Origin: Streptomyces mangrovisoli
GTDB taxonomy: Bacteria; Actinomycetota; Actinomycetes; Streptomycetales; Streptomycetaceae
NCBI RefSeq assembly: GCF_000974985.2
Contig: NZ_LAVA02000019.1
Coordinates: 62,001 to 126,000 of the forward strand
DNA: 64,000 nucleotides
Direction: 5' to 3'
The notes under the pieces are model-generated. The model was not told the DNA's origin. It searched no databases and saw nothing but the letters and a program-made list of their open reading frames with translations. The position numbers were made by a program, and so were the translations under genes. The stretch's first letter is position 1. Each line of letters opens with the position of its first letter. Below are positions 42,268 to 51,237 of this stretch, piece after piece.

Positions 42268-42789
42268 TCAGCGCACCCAACCCGTGAAGCTCTGTCCGAC
42301 CGTCCGGGTGGTCTGCGTGACCCGTGTCGCGTGCGAGCGGGCGCCGTCGTCGACCGCGGCGGCCACGGCGCGCACCAGCCACGCGTTGACCGACAGTCCC
42401 TCGCGGTTCGCGGCCTCTTCGGCGCGGGCCTTGAGGTGGGCCGGCAGGCGCAGGTTGACGCGGGCGGTGCCGCCCTCGTCGGTCTCGGCGACCGCGGCCC
42501 TGAGGGGTTCGGCGGGCGCGACCGGCTCCGCGGGGGCGCCGCCGGCGGGCGGGGGCGTCACCACGAAGTCCGGGTCCAGCCCGCGCAGCCGTACGTCGAC
42601 CGAGCCCGGGGCGAGCTCACGGGTGATCTCGTCCATCGCGGCGGAGAGCACGTTGAGCAGGGTCAGGCGGGTCGCCGACTCCAGCGGAGCGGTCAGCCGC
42701 TCGGCCAGCTCGCGGGCGTCTTCCCCGCCGGCCTCGGCAGCCACCGCGAGTTCCCGGCGAAGGCTGTCGACATACGGTGTGAGGTCCAT
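42268..42789 (-). CDS. HicB-like ribbon-helix-helix regulator
   Basis: 173 aa. The C-terminal DNA-binding part (about residues 108-150) reads ARVNLRLPAHLKARAEEAAN, REGLSVNAWLVRAVAAAV, the Arc/HicB-type ribbon-helix-helix. The N-terminal half is helical (MDLTPYVDSLRRELAVAAEA) with no toxin partner nearby, so toxin-antitoxin function is doubtful. ATG 42789 is used. A perfect palindrome lies 9 bp upstream of the start. It probably autoregulates and controls the DUF4097 gene. Confidence 0.83.
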   Translation of the reverse strand: MDLTPYVDSLRRELAVAAEAGGEDARELAERLTAPLESATRLTLLNVLSAAMDEITRELAPGSVDVRLRGLDPDFVVTPPPAGGAPAEPVAPAEPLRAAVAETDEGGTARVNLRLPAHLKARAEEAANREGLSVNAWLVRAVAAAVDDGARSHATRVTQTTRTVGQSFTGWVR

Positions 42790-42798
42790 AGCGCCATC

Positions 42799-42819
42799 AT
42801 GGCACCACTGTGGTGCCAT
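42799..42819. promoter_or_regulatory. operator ATGGCACCAC-T-GTGGTGCCAT
   Basis: Perfect palindrome with 10-bp arms 9 bp before the ribbon-helix-helix gene. Matching TGGCACCAC half-sites recur at 42959 and 42969. Confidence 0.7.
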
Positions 42820-42958
42820 ACGCAAGCCCCATCTGATGCCACATCGACACCACGGCGACCGCAGCGCCCTTGACCTGCGAAAACGTGGACCGACCAACGG
42901 GCATGACGGGCGTACGGCACCTGCGGATGGGCAGCCAAGCCCGCACACCGACGCCACG

Positions 42959-42977
42959 TGGCACCACATGGCACCAC
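42959..42977. promoter_or_regulatory. two TGGCACCAC half-sites
   Basis: Direct half-sites 10 bp apart (42959-42967 and 42969-42977), identical to the arm of the operator at 42799. An upstream cooperative site is possible. Confidence 0.5.
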
Positions 42978-43021
42978 TCGGCGCCACACGAGGCCAGCCC
43001 GGCGCCACGGCATCCGACCCC

Positions 43022-43489
43022 TCAGCGAGGTCCTCGGCCCCGTCCGACCGCCACCGGCTCGCGCACCATGAACGCGTCCACCGGATCCTCGTACTCGAGG
43101 ACGAATCCGTGCCGCTCGTACAGCCGCCGGGCGGCGCTGCCCTGGAGCACGTTCAACCGGACGGGGACACCGTCGTGGTCGCACCGCTCCAGCAGCCCGC
43201 GCAGTACGGCCGTGCCGATGCCGCCGCCCTGGGCGTGCGGGGCGAGATAGAAGTGCTCCAGATAGTGCGCGTCCTCCGCGGGCCGCAGGGCCACGCAGCC
43301 GGCGAGCACGCCACCCACCTCGACGACCCAGGTGTGGTCGGGGTCGAAGGCGTCCCGCAGCCGCTGCCGCACCCGCCGTTCGTCGTACCGCCCGAGCCGC
43401 TCCAGGTCCGGGCGCAGCACCACCGCCCGCAACTCGGCCACCGCTTCGACGTCCGCGCCCGTGGCGGGCCGGATCCCCCAATCCACCAT
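43022..43489 (-). CDS. GNAT N-acetyltransferase
   Basis: 155 aa. IRPATGADVEAVAELRAVVL opens the fold. EDAHYLEHFYLAPHAQGGGI and GTAVLRGLLERC form the beta4/acetyl-CoA loop, and LNVLQGSAARRLYERHGFVL closes it. Substrate unknown. ATG 43489 has TAATCT seven bases upstream and no ribosome site, suggesting a leaderless mRNA; an ATG at 43555 is an alternative. Confidence 0.82.
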   Translation of the reverse strand: MVDWGIRPATGADVEAVAELRAVVLRPDLERLGRYDERRVRQRLRDAFDPDHTWVVEVGGVLAGCVALRPAEDAHYLEHFYLAPHAQGGGIGTAVLRGLLERCDHDGVPVRLNVLQGSAARRLYERHGFVLEYEDPVDAFMVREPVAVGRGRGPR

Positions 43490-43695
43490 GATCGTCAGAT
43501 TACCTGCCCCCGGGCCGGCCTTGCGTCCACATCCCCGCTCGCCGCCGAGGCTCATCGCCTAGATTGCTGGGGGCACGGGCGTGACAAGCACGTCGTCCGG
43601 GGAAGGTGGATCAGGCACAGTCGGCGGCCATGGCCTGCTCCGCACCGGATCACGTCTGGCGTGCGGATCGTTCCGAGACAAGAAGCGGGTAAGCG

Positions 43696-46600
43696 GTGGC
43701 GTACGCGGACGATGGTGAGGGTGGCCCGGGCGACTCGGCCGGTGTCGAGGCGTTCGCCGCCGATCCCGAGACGGGTGCGGATCTGGCGGCGGTGGACTGG
43801 GCGGCCACTCCGCTGGGTCCTCCCGCCCAGTGGCCGCAGAGCCTGCTGACCGCCGTACGCATCCTGCTGTCGTCGCGTTTCTCGATGTGGCTGGCGTGGG
43901 GTCCCGAGCTGACGTTCTTCTGCAACGCGGCCTACCGGCGCAACACGCTGGGCCGCAAGTATCCGTGGGCGCTGGGCCGGCCGTTCCCCGAGGTGTGGGC
44001 GGAGGTCTGGGCGGACGTCGAGCCGCTCGTCGAGGGGGTGCGGTCGACCGGCGAGGCGATCTGGGCGGAGGGGCTCCAGCTGTTCCTGGAGCGGTCGGGA
44101 TATCCGGAGGAGACCTACCACACGTTCTCGTACAGCCCGCTGTGGGACGAGGCGGGCACGGTCGCCGGTGTGCTGTGCGTGGTCAGCGAGGAGACGGAAC
44201 GCGTCATCGGGGAGCGCCGCATGGCCACCCTGCGCGACCTGGGCTCGGACGCGGGCGTGGTGCGCGGCGTGACCGAGTCCCTCGATTTTCACTGCCGGCA
44301 GCTGGAGAACAACACCGAGGACCTGCCCTTCACCCTGACCTACCTCTACGACGACGAGGGCGCCCGCCTGGCCCGCACCACCGGCCTGCCTCCGGACCAT
44401 CCGGCGGCCCCGCCGCGGCTACCGGCGAAGGATCCGGACGGGGTGTGGCCGGTGACGACCCTCGCCGACGGCACCGCCGTGACCGTGCCCCTGGGCTCCG
44501 GTCCGCTCGCCGGGCTCCCGTGCGGGGCCTGGGATCAGCCGCCGGAACAGGCGCTCGTGGTGCCGCTGCCCCGGCCGGGCGGGTCGCCGTACGGCTTCTT
44601 CGTCGCCGGTCTGAACAGATACCGGGCCCTGGACGCGGGCTACCGGGGCTTCGTGGAGCTGGTGGCGGGCCATCTCGCCGCCGGTATCGCCTCCGCGCGC
44701 GCCTACCGCGACCAGCAGCGGCGGGCGGAGGAACTGGCCGAGCTCGACCGGGCGAAGACGGCCTTCTTCTCCAACATCAGCCACGAGTTCCGCACCCCGC
44801 TCACCCTGATCTCCGGACCCGTCGAGGAGCTTCGGCGGCAGCTCCCGGACGCCGCTGAGCCGGTGCACCAGGAGCTGGAGTCGATCCAGCGCAACGCGCT
44901 GCGGCTGGGGAAGCTGGTGAACACCCTGCTGGACTTCTCCAGCATCGAGGCCGGCCGGATGCAGGCCTGCTACGAGCCGGTGGATCTGGCCGCCGTCACC
45001 GCCGAGCTGACCAGCGTGTTCCGGTCCGCGGTCACCCGGGCCGGGCTCGCCTTCGAGGTGGACTGCCCACCGCTGACCCGCCCGGTCCACGTGGACCGGG
45101 AGATGTGGGAGAAGGTGGTCCTCAATCTGCTGAGCAACGCGCTCAAGTTCACCTTCGAGGGGTCCATCGGCGTCCGTGTCCGGGAGGAGGAGGACGGGGC
45201 GCTCATCACCGTCTCCGACACCGGCGTGGGCATCCCCGAGGAGGAGATGCCGCGTCTCTTCGAGCGCTTCCACCGCATCGGCGGCGTCCGCGCCCGCTCC
45301 CACGAGGGCAGCGGCATCGGCCTCGCGCTCGTGCGGGAGCTGGTCACCCTGCACGGCGGGGAGATCACCGCGGACAGCGCCCCGGCCGCCGGCACGCGGT
45401 TCAGCGTCCGGCTGCCCTTCGGCTCCGCCCATCTGCCGACCGACGCCGTCCAGCAGTCGGCCACCGCGCGCACCGGGTCGGCCACCGCCGTGCCCTACGT
45501 CCAGGAGGCCATGCGCTGGCTGCCGGACGACGAAGGCACCGGCGTGCGGGACCGGGCCGAGCCGGGCGTGCCGGCCGCGGCCGTGGTGGGGGCGCCGCCG
45601 CTCGCGGCGCGGGTCCTGGTCGCCGACGACAACGCGGACATGCGCGAGTACCTGGTCCGCATCCTCACCGCGGCCGGCTACGAGGCCGAGGCGGTCAGTG
45701 ACGGGCACACGGCGCTGCGGGCCGCCCGCGCGCGCGTGCCCGACCTGATCGTCAGCGACGTGATGATGCCCGGTCTGGACGGGCTCGCCCTGCTCGGCGC
45801 GTTGCGCTCGGACACCCGGACCGCGGCGGTCCCGGTGCTGCTGCTCTCCGCGCGCGCCGGGCAGGAGGCGTCCATCGAGGGGCTGGCCGCGGGCGCCGAC
45901 GACTATCTCGTGAAGCCGTTCGCCGCGGCCGAACTCGTCGCCCGGGTGCGGGCCAACGTCGAGATGTCGCGGCTGCGTTCGCACCATGTCCGCTGGCGCA
46001 CCGCCCTCGTGGACACCCTCCAGGAGGCGCTGCTCGTCATGGACGAGGACGGCGTCGTCATCGAGGTCAACACCGCGTTCACCGCCCTGCTCGGCTACGG
46101 CCCCCAGCACCTGCCCTGCCCCGCACCGCACCCGTGGTGGCCCGAGGCCGCCGCCGACCCCGACGCGCACGGCCAGGTCACCGACGCCTTCGCCCGCCTG
46201 CTGCGGCTCGGCAGCGGCAACCACACGCTGCCCTTCACCAGCCTCGACGGCCGGACACTGTGGGTGCGGGCGGCCTTCAACGACGCCCACGACCCCGACA
46301 CCGGCCGCCGGATGATCGTGGGCACCTTCCGTGACGTGACCGCCGAGCGCTACGCCAGCCTGCGCGAGCGCGCCCTCGCGTCGCTGAGCACCCGGCTCGC
46401 CGAGTCCACCGGCCTGGACGAGGCCCTGACGACGGCGGCCGACCGGCTGAGCGAGCAGTGGCGCGCCGAGCACGTCCTGCTCGCGGTCTTCACCGGGGAC
46501 GACCGGCCGCCGCGGCTCACCTCCACCGCCCCGGTCGGCTGGCAGGACCTGAGCGCCGACCGGCGGCGGGCGATCACCGGGCTGCTCGGGCACCCGCCGC

Positions 46601-47862
46601 TCACTCCCGTCCGGGACACCACCGGCGCCGGGGTGCTCCTCGAACACCCCGACGGGCCGATGGCGCTGTGGATCGAGCTGGGCGACGCGCGCCGGTTCGG
46701 TGGCGAGGACGAACTGCTGCTGGCGCTGCTCGCCGGGCATCTGGCGCAGGCCCTCGGCCGTACGCACCAGATCGACCAGCAGCGGGAGACGGCGCTGGCG
46801 CTCCAGCGGGCCATCCTCGGCCCGTCGCTGCTGCCCGAGGGGTTCGCGGCGCGCTACGAGCCCGCCACCCCGCCGCTGGAGATCGGCGGCGACTGGTACG
46901 ACGTGGTCGCGCTGCCGGACGACCGGATCGGCATCGTGGTCGGCGACTGCGTCGGGCGCGGCCTCCAGGCGGCCACCGTCATGGGGCAGCTGCGCAGCGC
47001 GTGCCGTGCCCTGTTCCTCCAGGACCCGGGCCCGGCGCGCACGCTGACGGCGCTCGACGACTTCGCCAGCGGCATCCCCGGCGCCCTGTGCACCACGGTG
47101 TTCTGCGGGGTCCTCGACCCGGCGGCCGGCACCCTGACGTACTCGAGCGCCGGTCACCCGCCGGGCGTGCTGGCCCTCCCGGACGGCGGTGTCCGCCTCC
47201 TGGACCGCGGCAACGCCCTGCCCCTGGCCATCCGTCCCGGTCTCGAACGGCCGGAGGACGTGTGCGTGCTGCCCGCCCGCTCCTCGCTGCTGCTGTACAC
47301 CGACGGCCTGGTGGAGCGGCGGCGGCAGTCGCTGGACACCGGCATCGCGCGCGCCGCGGCCGCCCTCCAGTCCGGCCGCGACCTGCCGGCCCGTGAACTC
47401 GCCGACCACGTCATGGCCGAGCTGGTGCCGTCGAGCGGTTACGACGACGACGTCGCGCTGCTGCTCTACCGGCACCCGGGGCCCCTGGACATCGCCTTCC
47501 CCGCCGAGTCCGGGCAGCTCGCGGTGGCGCGGCACGCGCTGCGGGACTGGCTCACCCTGTGCGACCTGCCCCGGCGTACCGCGCAGGACGTCCTGATCGC
47601 GGCCGGGGAGGCCTGTGCCAACGCCGTCGAGCACGGCCATCGCGCCGCGCCCGGCGGGACGATCCGGCTGAGCGCGCGGGTCTCCACCGAAACCGTCACC
47701 GTCACGGTCGCCGACACCGGCAGCTGGAAGCCCGCCGGCGATCCGGCGAGCAGGGCGCTGCGGGGCCGTGGCATCGGCATCATGCGCGCACTGTCGGACC
47801 ATGTGACCATCACCCCCGGCCCGTCGGGTACCACCGTCGAGATGCACACGAGGATCGCCTGA
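43696..47862 (+). CDS. fusion signalling protein: kinase, receiver, PP2C phosphatase, anti-sigma kinase
   Basis: 1388 aa, cytoplasmic. Order: PAS-like domain (about 15-180, FSMWLAWGPELTFFCNAAYR), GAF-like domain (200-345), HisKA with H363 (FFSNISHEFRTPLTLISGP), HATPase (NLLSNALKF, DTGVGIP, GSGIGLALV), receiver with D688 (LIVSDVMMPGLDGLALLG), PAS (about 770-890), GAF (890-1035), SpoIIE/PP2C phosphatase with metal Asp near 1066 (IGGDWYDVVALPDDRIGIVV, GDCVGRGLQAATVM), and a C-terminal RsbW-type ATPase (1260-1388; GEACANAVEHGH). It therefore combines two-component and partner-switching chemistry. The GTG start overlaps nothing upstream; the stop overlaps the STAS gene by 1 bp. Confidence 0.9.
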   Translation: MAYADDGEGGPGDSAGVEAFAADPETGADLAAVDWAATPLGPPAQWPQSLLTAVRILLSSRFSMWLAWGPELTFFCNAAYRRNTLGRKYPWALGRPFPEVWAEVWADVEPLVEGVRSTGEAIWAEGLQLFLERSGYPEETYHTFSYSPLWDEAGTVAGVLCVVSEETERVIGERRMATLRDLGSDAGVVRGVTESLDFHCRQLENNTEDLPFTLTYLYDDEGARLARTTGLPPDHPAAPPRLPAKDPDGVWPVTTLADGTAVTVPLGSGPLAGLPCGAWDQPPEQALVVPLPRPGGSPYGFFVAGLNRYRALDAGYRGFVELVAGHLAAGIASARAYRDQQRRAEELAELDRAKTAFFSNISHEFRTPLTLISGPVEELRRQLPDAAEPVHQELESIQRNALRLGKLVNTLLDFSSIEAGRMQACYEPVDLAAVTAELTSVFRSAVTRAGLAFEVDCPPLTRPVHVDREMWEKVVLNLLSNALKFTFEGSIGVRVREEEDGALITVSDTGVGIPEEEMPRLFERFHRIGGVRARSHEGSGIGLALVRELVTLHGGEITADSAPAAGTRFSVRLPFGSAHLPTDAVQQSATARTGSATAVPYVQEAMRWLPDDEGTGVRDRAEPGVPAAAVVGAPPLAARVLVADDNADMREYLVRILTAAGYEAEAVSDGHTALRAARARVPDLIVSDVMMPGLDGLALLGALRSDTRTAAVPVLLLSARAGQEASIEGLAAGADDYLVKPFAAAELVARVRANVEMSRLRSHHVRWRTALVDTLQEALLVMDEDGVVIEVNTAFTALLGYGPQHLPCPAPHPWWPEAAADPDAHGQVTDAFARLLRLGSGNHTLPFTSLDGRTLWVRAAFNDAHDPDTGRRMIVGTFRDVTAERYASLRERALASLSTRLAESTGLDEALTTAADRLSEQWRAEHVLLAVFTGDDRPPRLTSTAPVGWQDLSADRRRAITGLLGHPPLTPVRDTTGAGVLLEHPDGPMALWIELGDARRFGGEDELLLALLAGHLAQALGRTHQIDQQRETALALQRAILGPSLLPEGFAARYEPATPPLEIGGDWYDVVALPDDRIGIVVGDCVGRGLQAATVMGQLRSACRALFLQDPGPARTLTALDDFASGIPGALCTTVFCGVLDPAAGTLTYSSAGHPPGVLALPDGGVRLLDRGNALPLAIRPGLERPEDVCVLPARSSLLLYTDGLVERRRQSLDTGIARAAAALQSGRDLPARELADHVMAELVPSSGYDDDVALLLYRHPGPLDIAFPAESGQLAVARHALRDWLTLCDLPRRTAQDVLIAAGEACANAVEHGHRAAPGGTIRLSARVSTETVTVTVADTGSWKPAGDPASRALRGRGIGIMRALSDHVTITPGPSGTTVEMHTRIA

Positions 47863-48176
47863 TGTCCACCCAACTGGCTCTCCACCATGGCCGGACCGCC
47901 GAAGGCACCGCGGTGCTGATCGTCGCGGGGGAGGTCGACATGAGCAACAGCGCGTCGCTGGCCGCCGCGATCGAGGGCGTGCCCGGTCCGCTGGTGGTCG
48001 ATCTGACACGGGTGGAGTACCTCGACAGCGCCGGGCTGAACGTGCTGTTCGCGCACGCTGACCGGCTCGAACTCGTCGCCCCGCCGCTGCTGCGACCGGT
48101 GCTGACCGTCTCGGGGCTCACCCAGCTGGTCAAGGTCCGCCCGGCGGCGGACCGGGACGGTCGGGCAGAGCCCTGA
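47862..48176 (+). CDS. STAS anti-sigma factor antagonist
   Basis: 104 aa. The STAS fold opens QLALHHGRTAEGTAVLIVAG and carries the phosphorylatable Ser S56 in RVEYLDSAGLNVLFAHAD. It is the RsbV/BldG-type partner of anti-sigma kinases, dephosphorylated by PP2C phosphatases. The start overlaps the stop of the 1388-aa fusion protein (TGATG), so it is the likely substrate of that protein's kinase and phosphatase domains. Confidence 0.9.
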   Translation: MSTQLALHHGRTAEGTAVLIVAGEVDMSNSASLAAAIEGVPGPLVVDLTRVEYLDSAGLNVLFAHADRLELVAPPLLRPVLTVSGLTQLVKVRPAADRDGRAEP

Positions 48177-48216
48177 CGGCCGCGCGGGCGCCGTCCGGAC
48201 AGCCGCGGCGCCGGAT

Positions 48217-48241
48217 GTCTGTGATCGACAGGGCGGGGCAC
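48217..48241 (+). promoter_or_regulatory. possible sigma-B-type promoter for dps
   Basis: GTCT-N15-GGGCAC, one base from the GNNT-N14-16-GGGTAY consensus, 40 bp before the dps start. Confidence 0.35.
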
Positions 48242-48280
48242 CCGAATGCTGCCCGACCTCACGGACAAGGAGTTTGCGAC

Positions 48281-48838
48281 ATGGCGAAGAACCTCACCCC
48301 CGACTTCACGGTGCCGGGCCTCGAGCGCGCGGCCGCGGGCCGCCTCATCGACCTCCTCCGTCTGCGGCTGCACGCCCTCAACGACCTCCATCTGACGTTG
48401 AAGCACGTCCACTGGAACGTCGTGGGGCCGCACTTCATCGCGGTCCACCAGATGGTCGACCCGCAGGTGGACCGGGTGCGCGACATGGCCGACGACGTCG
48501 CCGAGCGGATCGCCGCCCTCGGCGGTGTGGCCCAGGGGACGCCCGGCTCCCTGGTCAAGGAGCGGACGTGGGACGACTACTCCATCGGTCGCGCCGACGC
48601 GATCGCGCATCTGGGCGCGCTGGACATCGTGTACACGGGAGTGATCGGCGACGTGCGCGCCGCGATCAAGACCGCGGGAGAGATCGACCCGGCGACGGAG
48701 GACCTGCTGATCGAACAGCTCCGCGATCTCGAGCAGTTCCAGTGGTTCGTGCGGGCCCACCTCGAGAACTCGGGCGGCAGCCTGACGACGGCACGGGCCG
48801 CGACGGAGGAACAGGCGGCCGCGGCCGCGGGGGCCTGA
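48281..48838 (+). CDS. dps: Dps-family ferritin-like protein
   Basis: 185 aa. Ferroxidase ligands are all present with canonical spacing: H44 (LKHVHWNVVGPHFIAVHQMV), H56, D71 and E75 (RDMADDVAERIAALGG). The C-terminal helix ends with EQFQWFVRAHLENSGGSL and an Ala/Thr/Glu tail. Dps proteins oxidise and store iron, protect DNA and are stress induced in Streptomyces. AAGGAG precedes ATG 48281. It is 104 bp downstream of a partner-switch gene pair and upstream of a small stress membrane protein, with a strong hairpin after it. Confidence 0.92.
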   Translation: MAKNLTPDFTVPGLERAAAGRLIDLLRLRLHALNDLHLTLKHVHWNVVGPHFIAVHQMVDPQVDRVRDMADDVAERIAALGGVAQGTPGSLVKERTWDDYSIGRADAIAHLGALDIVYTGVIGDVRAAIKTAGEIDPATEDLLIEQLRDLEQFQWFVRAHLENSGGSLTTARAATEEQAAAAAGA

Positions 48839-48860
48839 CCGGCCCCGTTCGTTCGGATCC

Positions 48861-48901
48861 GACGGCCGTCCCCGCCGCAGGCTGCGGTGAGGACGGCCGT
48901 C
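48861..48901 (+). terminator. dps terminator
   Basis: GACGGCCGTCC and its complement enclose a second nested stem (CCGCA-N3-TGCGG), a strong double hairpin just after dps. Confidence 0.7.
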
Positions 48902-48970
48902 GCCGTCGGCACGCTCGGGAGAGACTCGAATGCCCTGTGGCGGCGAACTCAAAACACGCGAATTGCGCAG

Positions 48971-48995
48971 GCGTGATCCACATTCACCCGGGCAC
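48971..48995 (+). promoter_or_regulatory. possible sigma-B-type promoter
   Basis: GCGT-N15-GGGCAC, 42 bp before the small hydrophobic gene. It has the same variant -10 as the site before dps. Confidence 0.3.
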
Positions 48996-49037
48996 TCGAA
49001 GAGCGCTAGATCATTAATTATCCGGAGGTGGACAATC

Positions 49038-49208
49038 GTGGCCCCTTTGCTGGTGGTTCTGCTGCTCGCCCTGATTCTTTTCGGCGCCGGTTTCGCCTTG
49101 AAGGCACTGTGGTGGATCGCCGTCGTCGTGCTGGTGGTATGGCTGCTCGGCTTCCTGGTCCGGCCGGCCGGCACCGGTGGCCGCCGGGGTCGCTGGTACC
49201 GGTGGTAG
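49038..49208 (+). CDS. 56-aa hydrophobic membrane protein
   Basis: GTG 49038 follows GGAGG at nine bases. The protein is two hydrophobic helices (APLLVVLLLALILFGAGFAL and ALWWIAVVVLVVWLLGFLVR) plus a Gly/Arg tail. The family resembles the small stress-related hydrophobic proteins of Streptomyces. No function known. Confidence 0.75.
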   Translation: MAPLLVVLLLALILFGAGFALKALWWIAVVVLVVWLLGFLVRPAGTGGRRGRWYRW

Positions 49209-49362
49209 TCCGCGGAGTACGAGGTGGGAGCGGGTCCCGCGGGCACAGCGCCTGCGGGACCCGCTCGCGTTCCGCCCTCTCGTGCGTCCGCTGCGCCACA
49301 CTGGGAAGCGGCGGCCCGACCACCCGCCGCGGCCCCACCGACCACGAGGAGGCTCCGCGTCG

Positions 49363-50262
49363 ATGAGAATGATCGGATCCGGCGTAATCGGTTTGCGGGA
49401 ACAATTGGGAAACGGGCTTTTCACCCGAGTCGCGGGACCGGACGGACCGCGTAATCGCGCCCGCATTCACCACACGCCCGGTCCGCGGTGGTTCGCTCCC
49501 GATCGCCCCGTTCGCCGGGTGCACGGAGACGCGTCGATGTTCATCGGCGGCCTGTCCGCGCTGCTGCTCCAGTCCCTGCATCCGCTCGCGATGGCGGCGG
49601 TGGCGGCCCACTCGGGGTACCGCGGCGACCCGTGGGGGCGGCTCCAGCGCACGAGCACGTTCCTCGCCGTCACCACGTACGGCACGGCCGAGCACGCGGC
49701 CGAGGCGTGCGCCCAGGTCCGGGCGGTGCACGAGCGCGTGCGCGGCGTGACCCCGCAGGGCGAGGCCTATCACGCGGCCGACCCGCATCTGCTGGGCTGG
49801 GTGCACGCGGCCGAGGTCGACAGCTTCCTGCGCGCGCACCAGCGCTACGGCGCCGAGCCGCTCACCCCGAGCGGATGCGACGCCTACGTCGCCGACACCG
49901 CGCGCACGGCCGCCGAACTCGGCGTCGTCGACCCGCCCACGGACCGCGCGGAGCTGGCCCGGCTGCTCGCCTCGTACCGCCCGGAGCTGCGGGCGTCGCC
50001 GCAGGCCCGGGAGGCCGCACGGTTCCTGCTCCTCGACCCGCCGGTCCCGCTCGCCGCCCGCCTGCCGTACGGCGTGCTGGCCGCCAACGCCGTGTCGCTG
50101 CTGCCGTCCTGGGCGGCGCGGGAGCTGCGGCTGCCGAAGATCCCGGTGGTCGACGAGTGGTGCGTCAGGCCGCTGGGGACCGTGATGACGTCGGCCGTGC
50201 GGTGGGCGCTGGCGCCCTCGCGTGCGGCGATCGCGGCGGCCGCGCCACCGCAGGGCGGCTGA
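49363..50262 (+). CDS. MpaB-family oxygenase (DUF2236)
   Basis: 299 aa. GDASMFIGGLSALLLQSLHP and HSGYRGDPWGRLQRTSTFLA are the N-terminal signature of the MpaB/latex-clearing-related fold. HAADPHLLGWVHAAEVDSFL gives further conserved His/Asp. These are heme or oxygenase-like helical proteins, and some act in mycophenolic acid or rubber oxidation. The substrate is unknown. ATG 49363 follows GAGGAGG. The gene ends before a heptamer repeat region. Confidence 0.85.
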   Translation: MRMIGSGVIGLREQLGNGLFTRVAGPDGPRNRARIHHTPGPRWFAPDRPVRRVHGDASMFIGGLSALLLQSLHPLAMAAVAAHSGYRGDPWGRLQRTSTFLAVTTYGTAEHAAEACAQVRAVHERVRGVTPQGEAYHAADPHLLGWVHAAEVDSFLRAHQRYGAEPLTPSGCDAYVADTARTAAELGVVDPPTDRAELARLLASYRPELRASPQAREAARFLLLDPPVPLAARLPYGVLAANAVSLLPSWAARELRLPKIPVVDEWCVRPLGTVMTSAVRWALAPSRAAIAAAAPPQGG

Positions 50263-50299
50263 GGCCCGCGCCGACGGCCCGGCACGCCAAGAGGCGGGA

Positions 50300-50353
<54 letters not shown>

Positions 50354-50358
50354 AGAGA

Positions 50359-50372
50359 TTGAACATGTTCAA
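50359..50372. promoter_or_regulatory. palindrome TTGAACATGTTCAA
   Basis: Perfect 14-bp palindrome 52 bp before the transglutaminase ATG and directly after the heptamer array. It is probably a TetR-type operator. Confidence 0.6.
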
Positions 50373-50423
50373 AACTCCTGTCAGACTGTGAGACCTCAGC
50401 CGATCACGCCGGGGGCCGCCGTC

Positions 50424-51215
50424 ATGACCAGTTCCCTTCTCATGCCACGCTGCCGCACCCGCTCGCGCGCGGCGGGCCACGAGGACGCACCCGGCGGCAC
50501 CGCCGCGACACGGATCCTCGACCGGCGCCACCCGGAGGTCCGCGCACTCCTCGAACTCCTCGCCGTACCGCGGGAGTCGGCCGCGGCGGCCGGAGCCGCG
50601 GAGCGGACGGAGTTCCTGCGCCGCGCGCACCGGCACATCTCGGCAAGGGTCCGGCCGGTGTACTCGGTGCAGGACGAGCGGCCGGTGTCCCAAGTGCTGC
50701 GGCGCGGGCGCGGCTCGTGCAGCCAGCGGCTGGCGGTCCTGGAGGCCGTCGCGCGAGCCGCCGGAACACCCACGCGGGTGCGCGGGCTGCTGCTGGACGG
50801 GCGCTTCTGGTATCCGCGCTTTCCCCGGCTGCACTTCCTGGTGCCGCACCAAGTGGTGCTGCCGTGGCCGGAGTTCCGCATCGAGGGGCTGTCCCCCACC
50901 GAGCATCCCACCGCGCCCTGGCTGTCGGTCTCGGATCTCTTCGGCCGGGCGGGCACGCCGGGCGACGGCGGCGGCTTCACCAACTCCGGTGCAGAGACCC
51001 TGTTCGACGCGGTGGCCCGGACGGCGGTCGACTGGGACGGCGCGACGGCCTGCTCCGCCGGGGCCGTCTCCTGCGATCTCTCCGCCCATGTCCTGGCGGA
51101 TCTGGGCCACTTCGCCTCGCGCGACGACCTCTTCGCCCGGCACGGCCAGACCCTCTGCGCCACGGCGCGACTGCTGGCCGAGCCCGTCCTCGGCCGCCAC
51201 GCCGCGGGCGCCTGA
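50424..51215 (+). CDS. transglutaminase-like protein
   Basis: 263 aa. A helical N-terminus is followed by a transglutaminase/Cys-protease-like core: the Cys is in GRGSCSQRLAVLEAVARAAG, the His in RLHFLVPHQVVLPW. The remainder is variable. Family members modify or hydrolyse amides; the role here is unknown. ATG 50424 is used (GGGGG upstream). The preceding heptamer repeat and palindrome suggest a tuned promoter. No membrane segment is seen. Confidence 0.72.
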   Translation: MTSSLLMPRCRTRSRAAGHEDAPGGTAATRILDRRHPEVRALLELLAVPRESAAAAGAAERTEFLRRAHRHISARVRPVYSVQDERPVSQVLRRGRGSCSQRLAVLEAVARAAGTPTRVRGLLLDGRFWYPRFPRLHFLVPHQVVLPWPEFRIEGLSPTEHPTAPWLSVSDLFGRAGTPGDGGGFTNSGAETLFDAVARTAVDWDGATACSAGAVSCDLSAHVLADLGHFASRDDLFARHGQTLCATARLLAEPVLGRHAAGA

Positions 51216-51237
51216 CCGCCCCGCGACCGCCGGAGAC

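Noticed and set aside
42268..42789. HicAB toxin-antitoxin system
   Set aside because: No HicA-like toxin gene is adjacent and the N-terminal domain is unlike HicB; treated as a regulator.
44419..48009. 1196-aa leftward ORF
   Set aside because: Antisense of the 1388-aa fusion protein; Gly/Arg/Val-rich without motifs.
50359..50372. SOS box reading of TTGAACATGTTCAA
   Set aside because: The LexA site needs GAAC-N4-GTTC; here only two bases separate the halves, so a TetR-type site is more likely.
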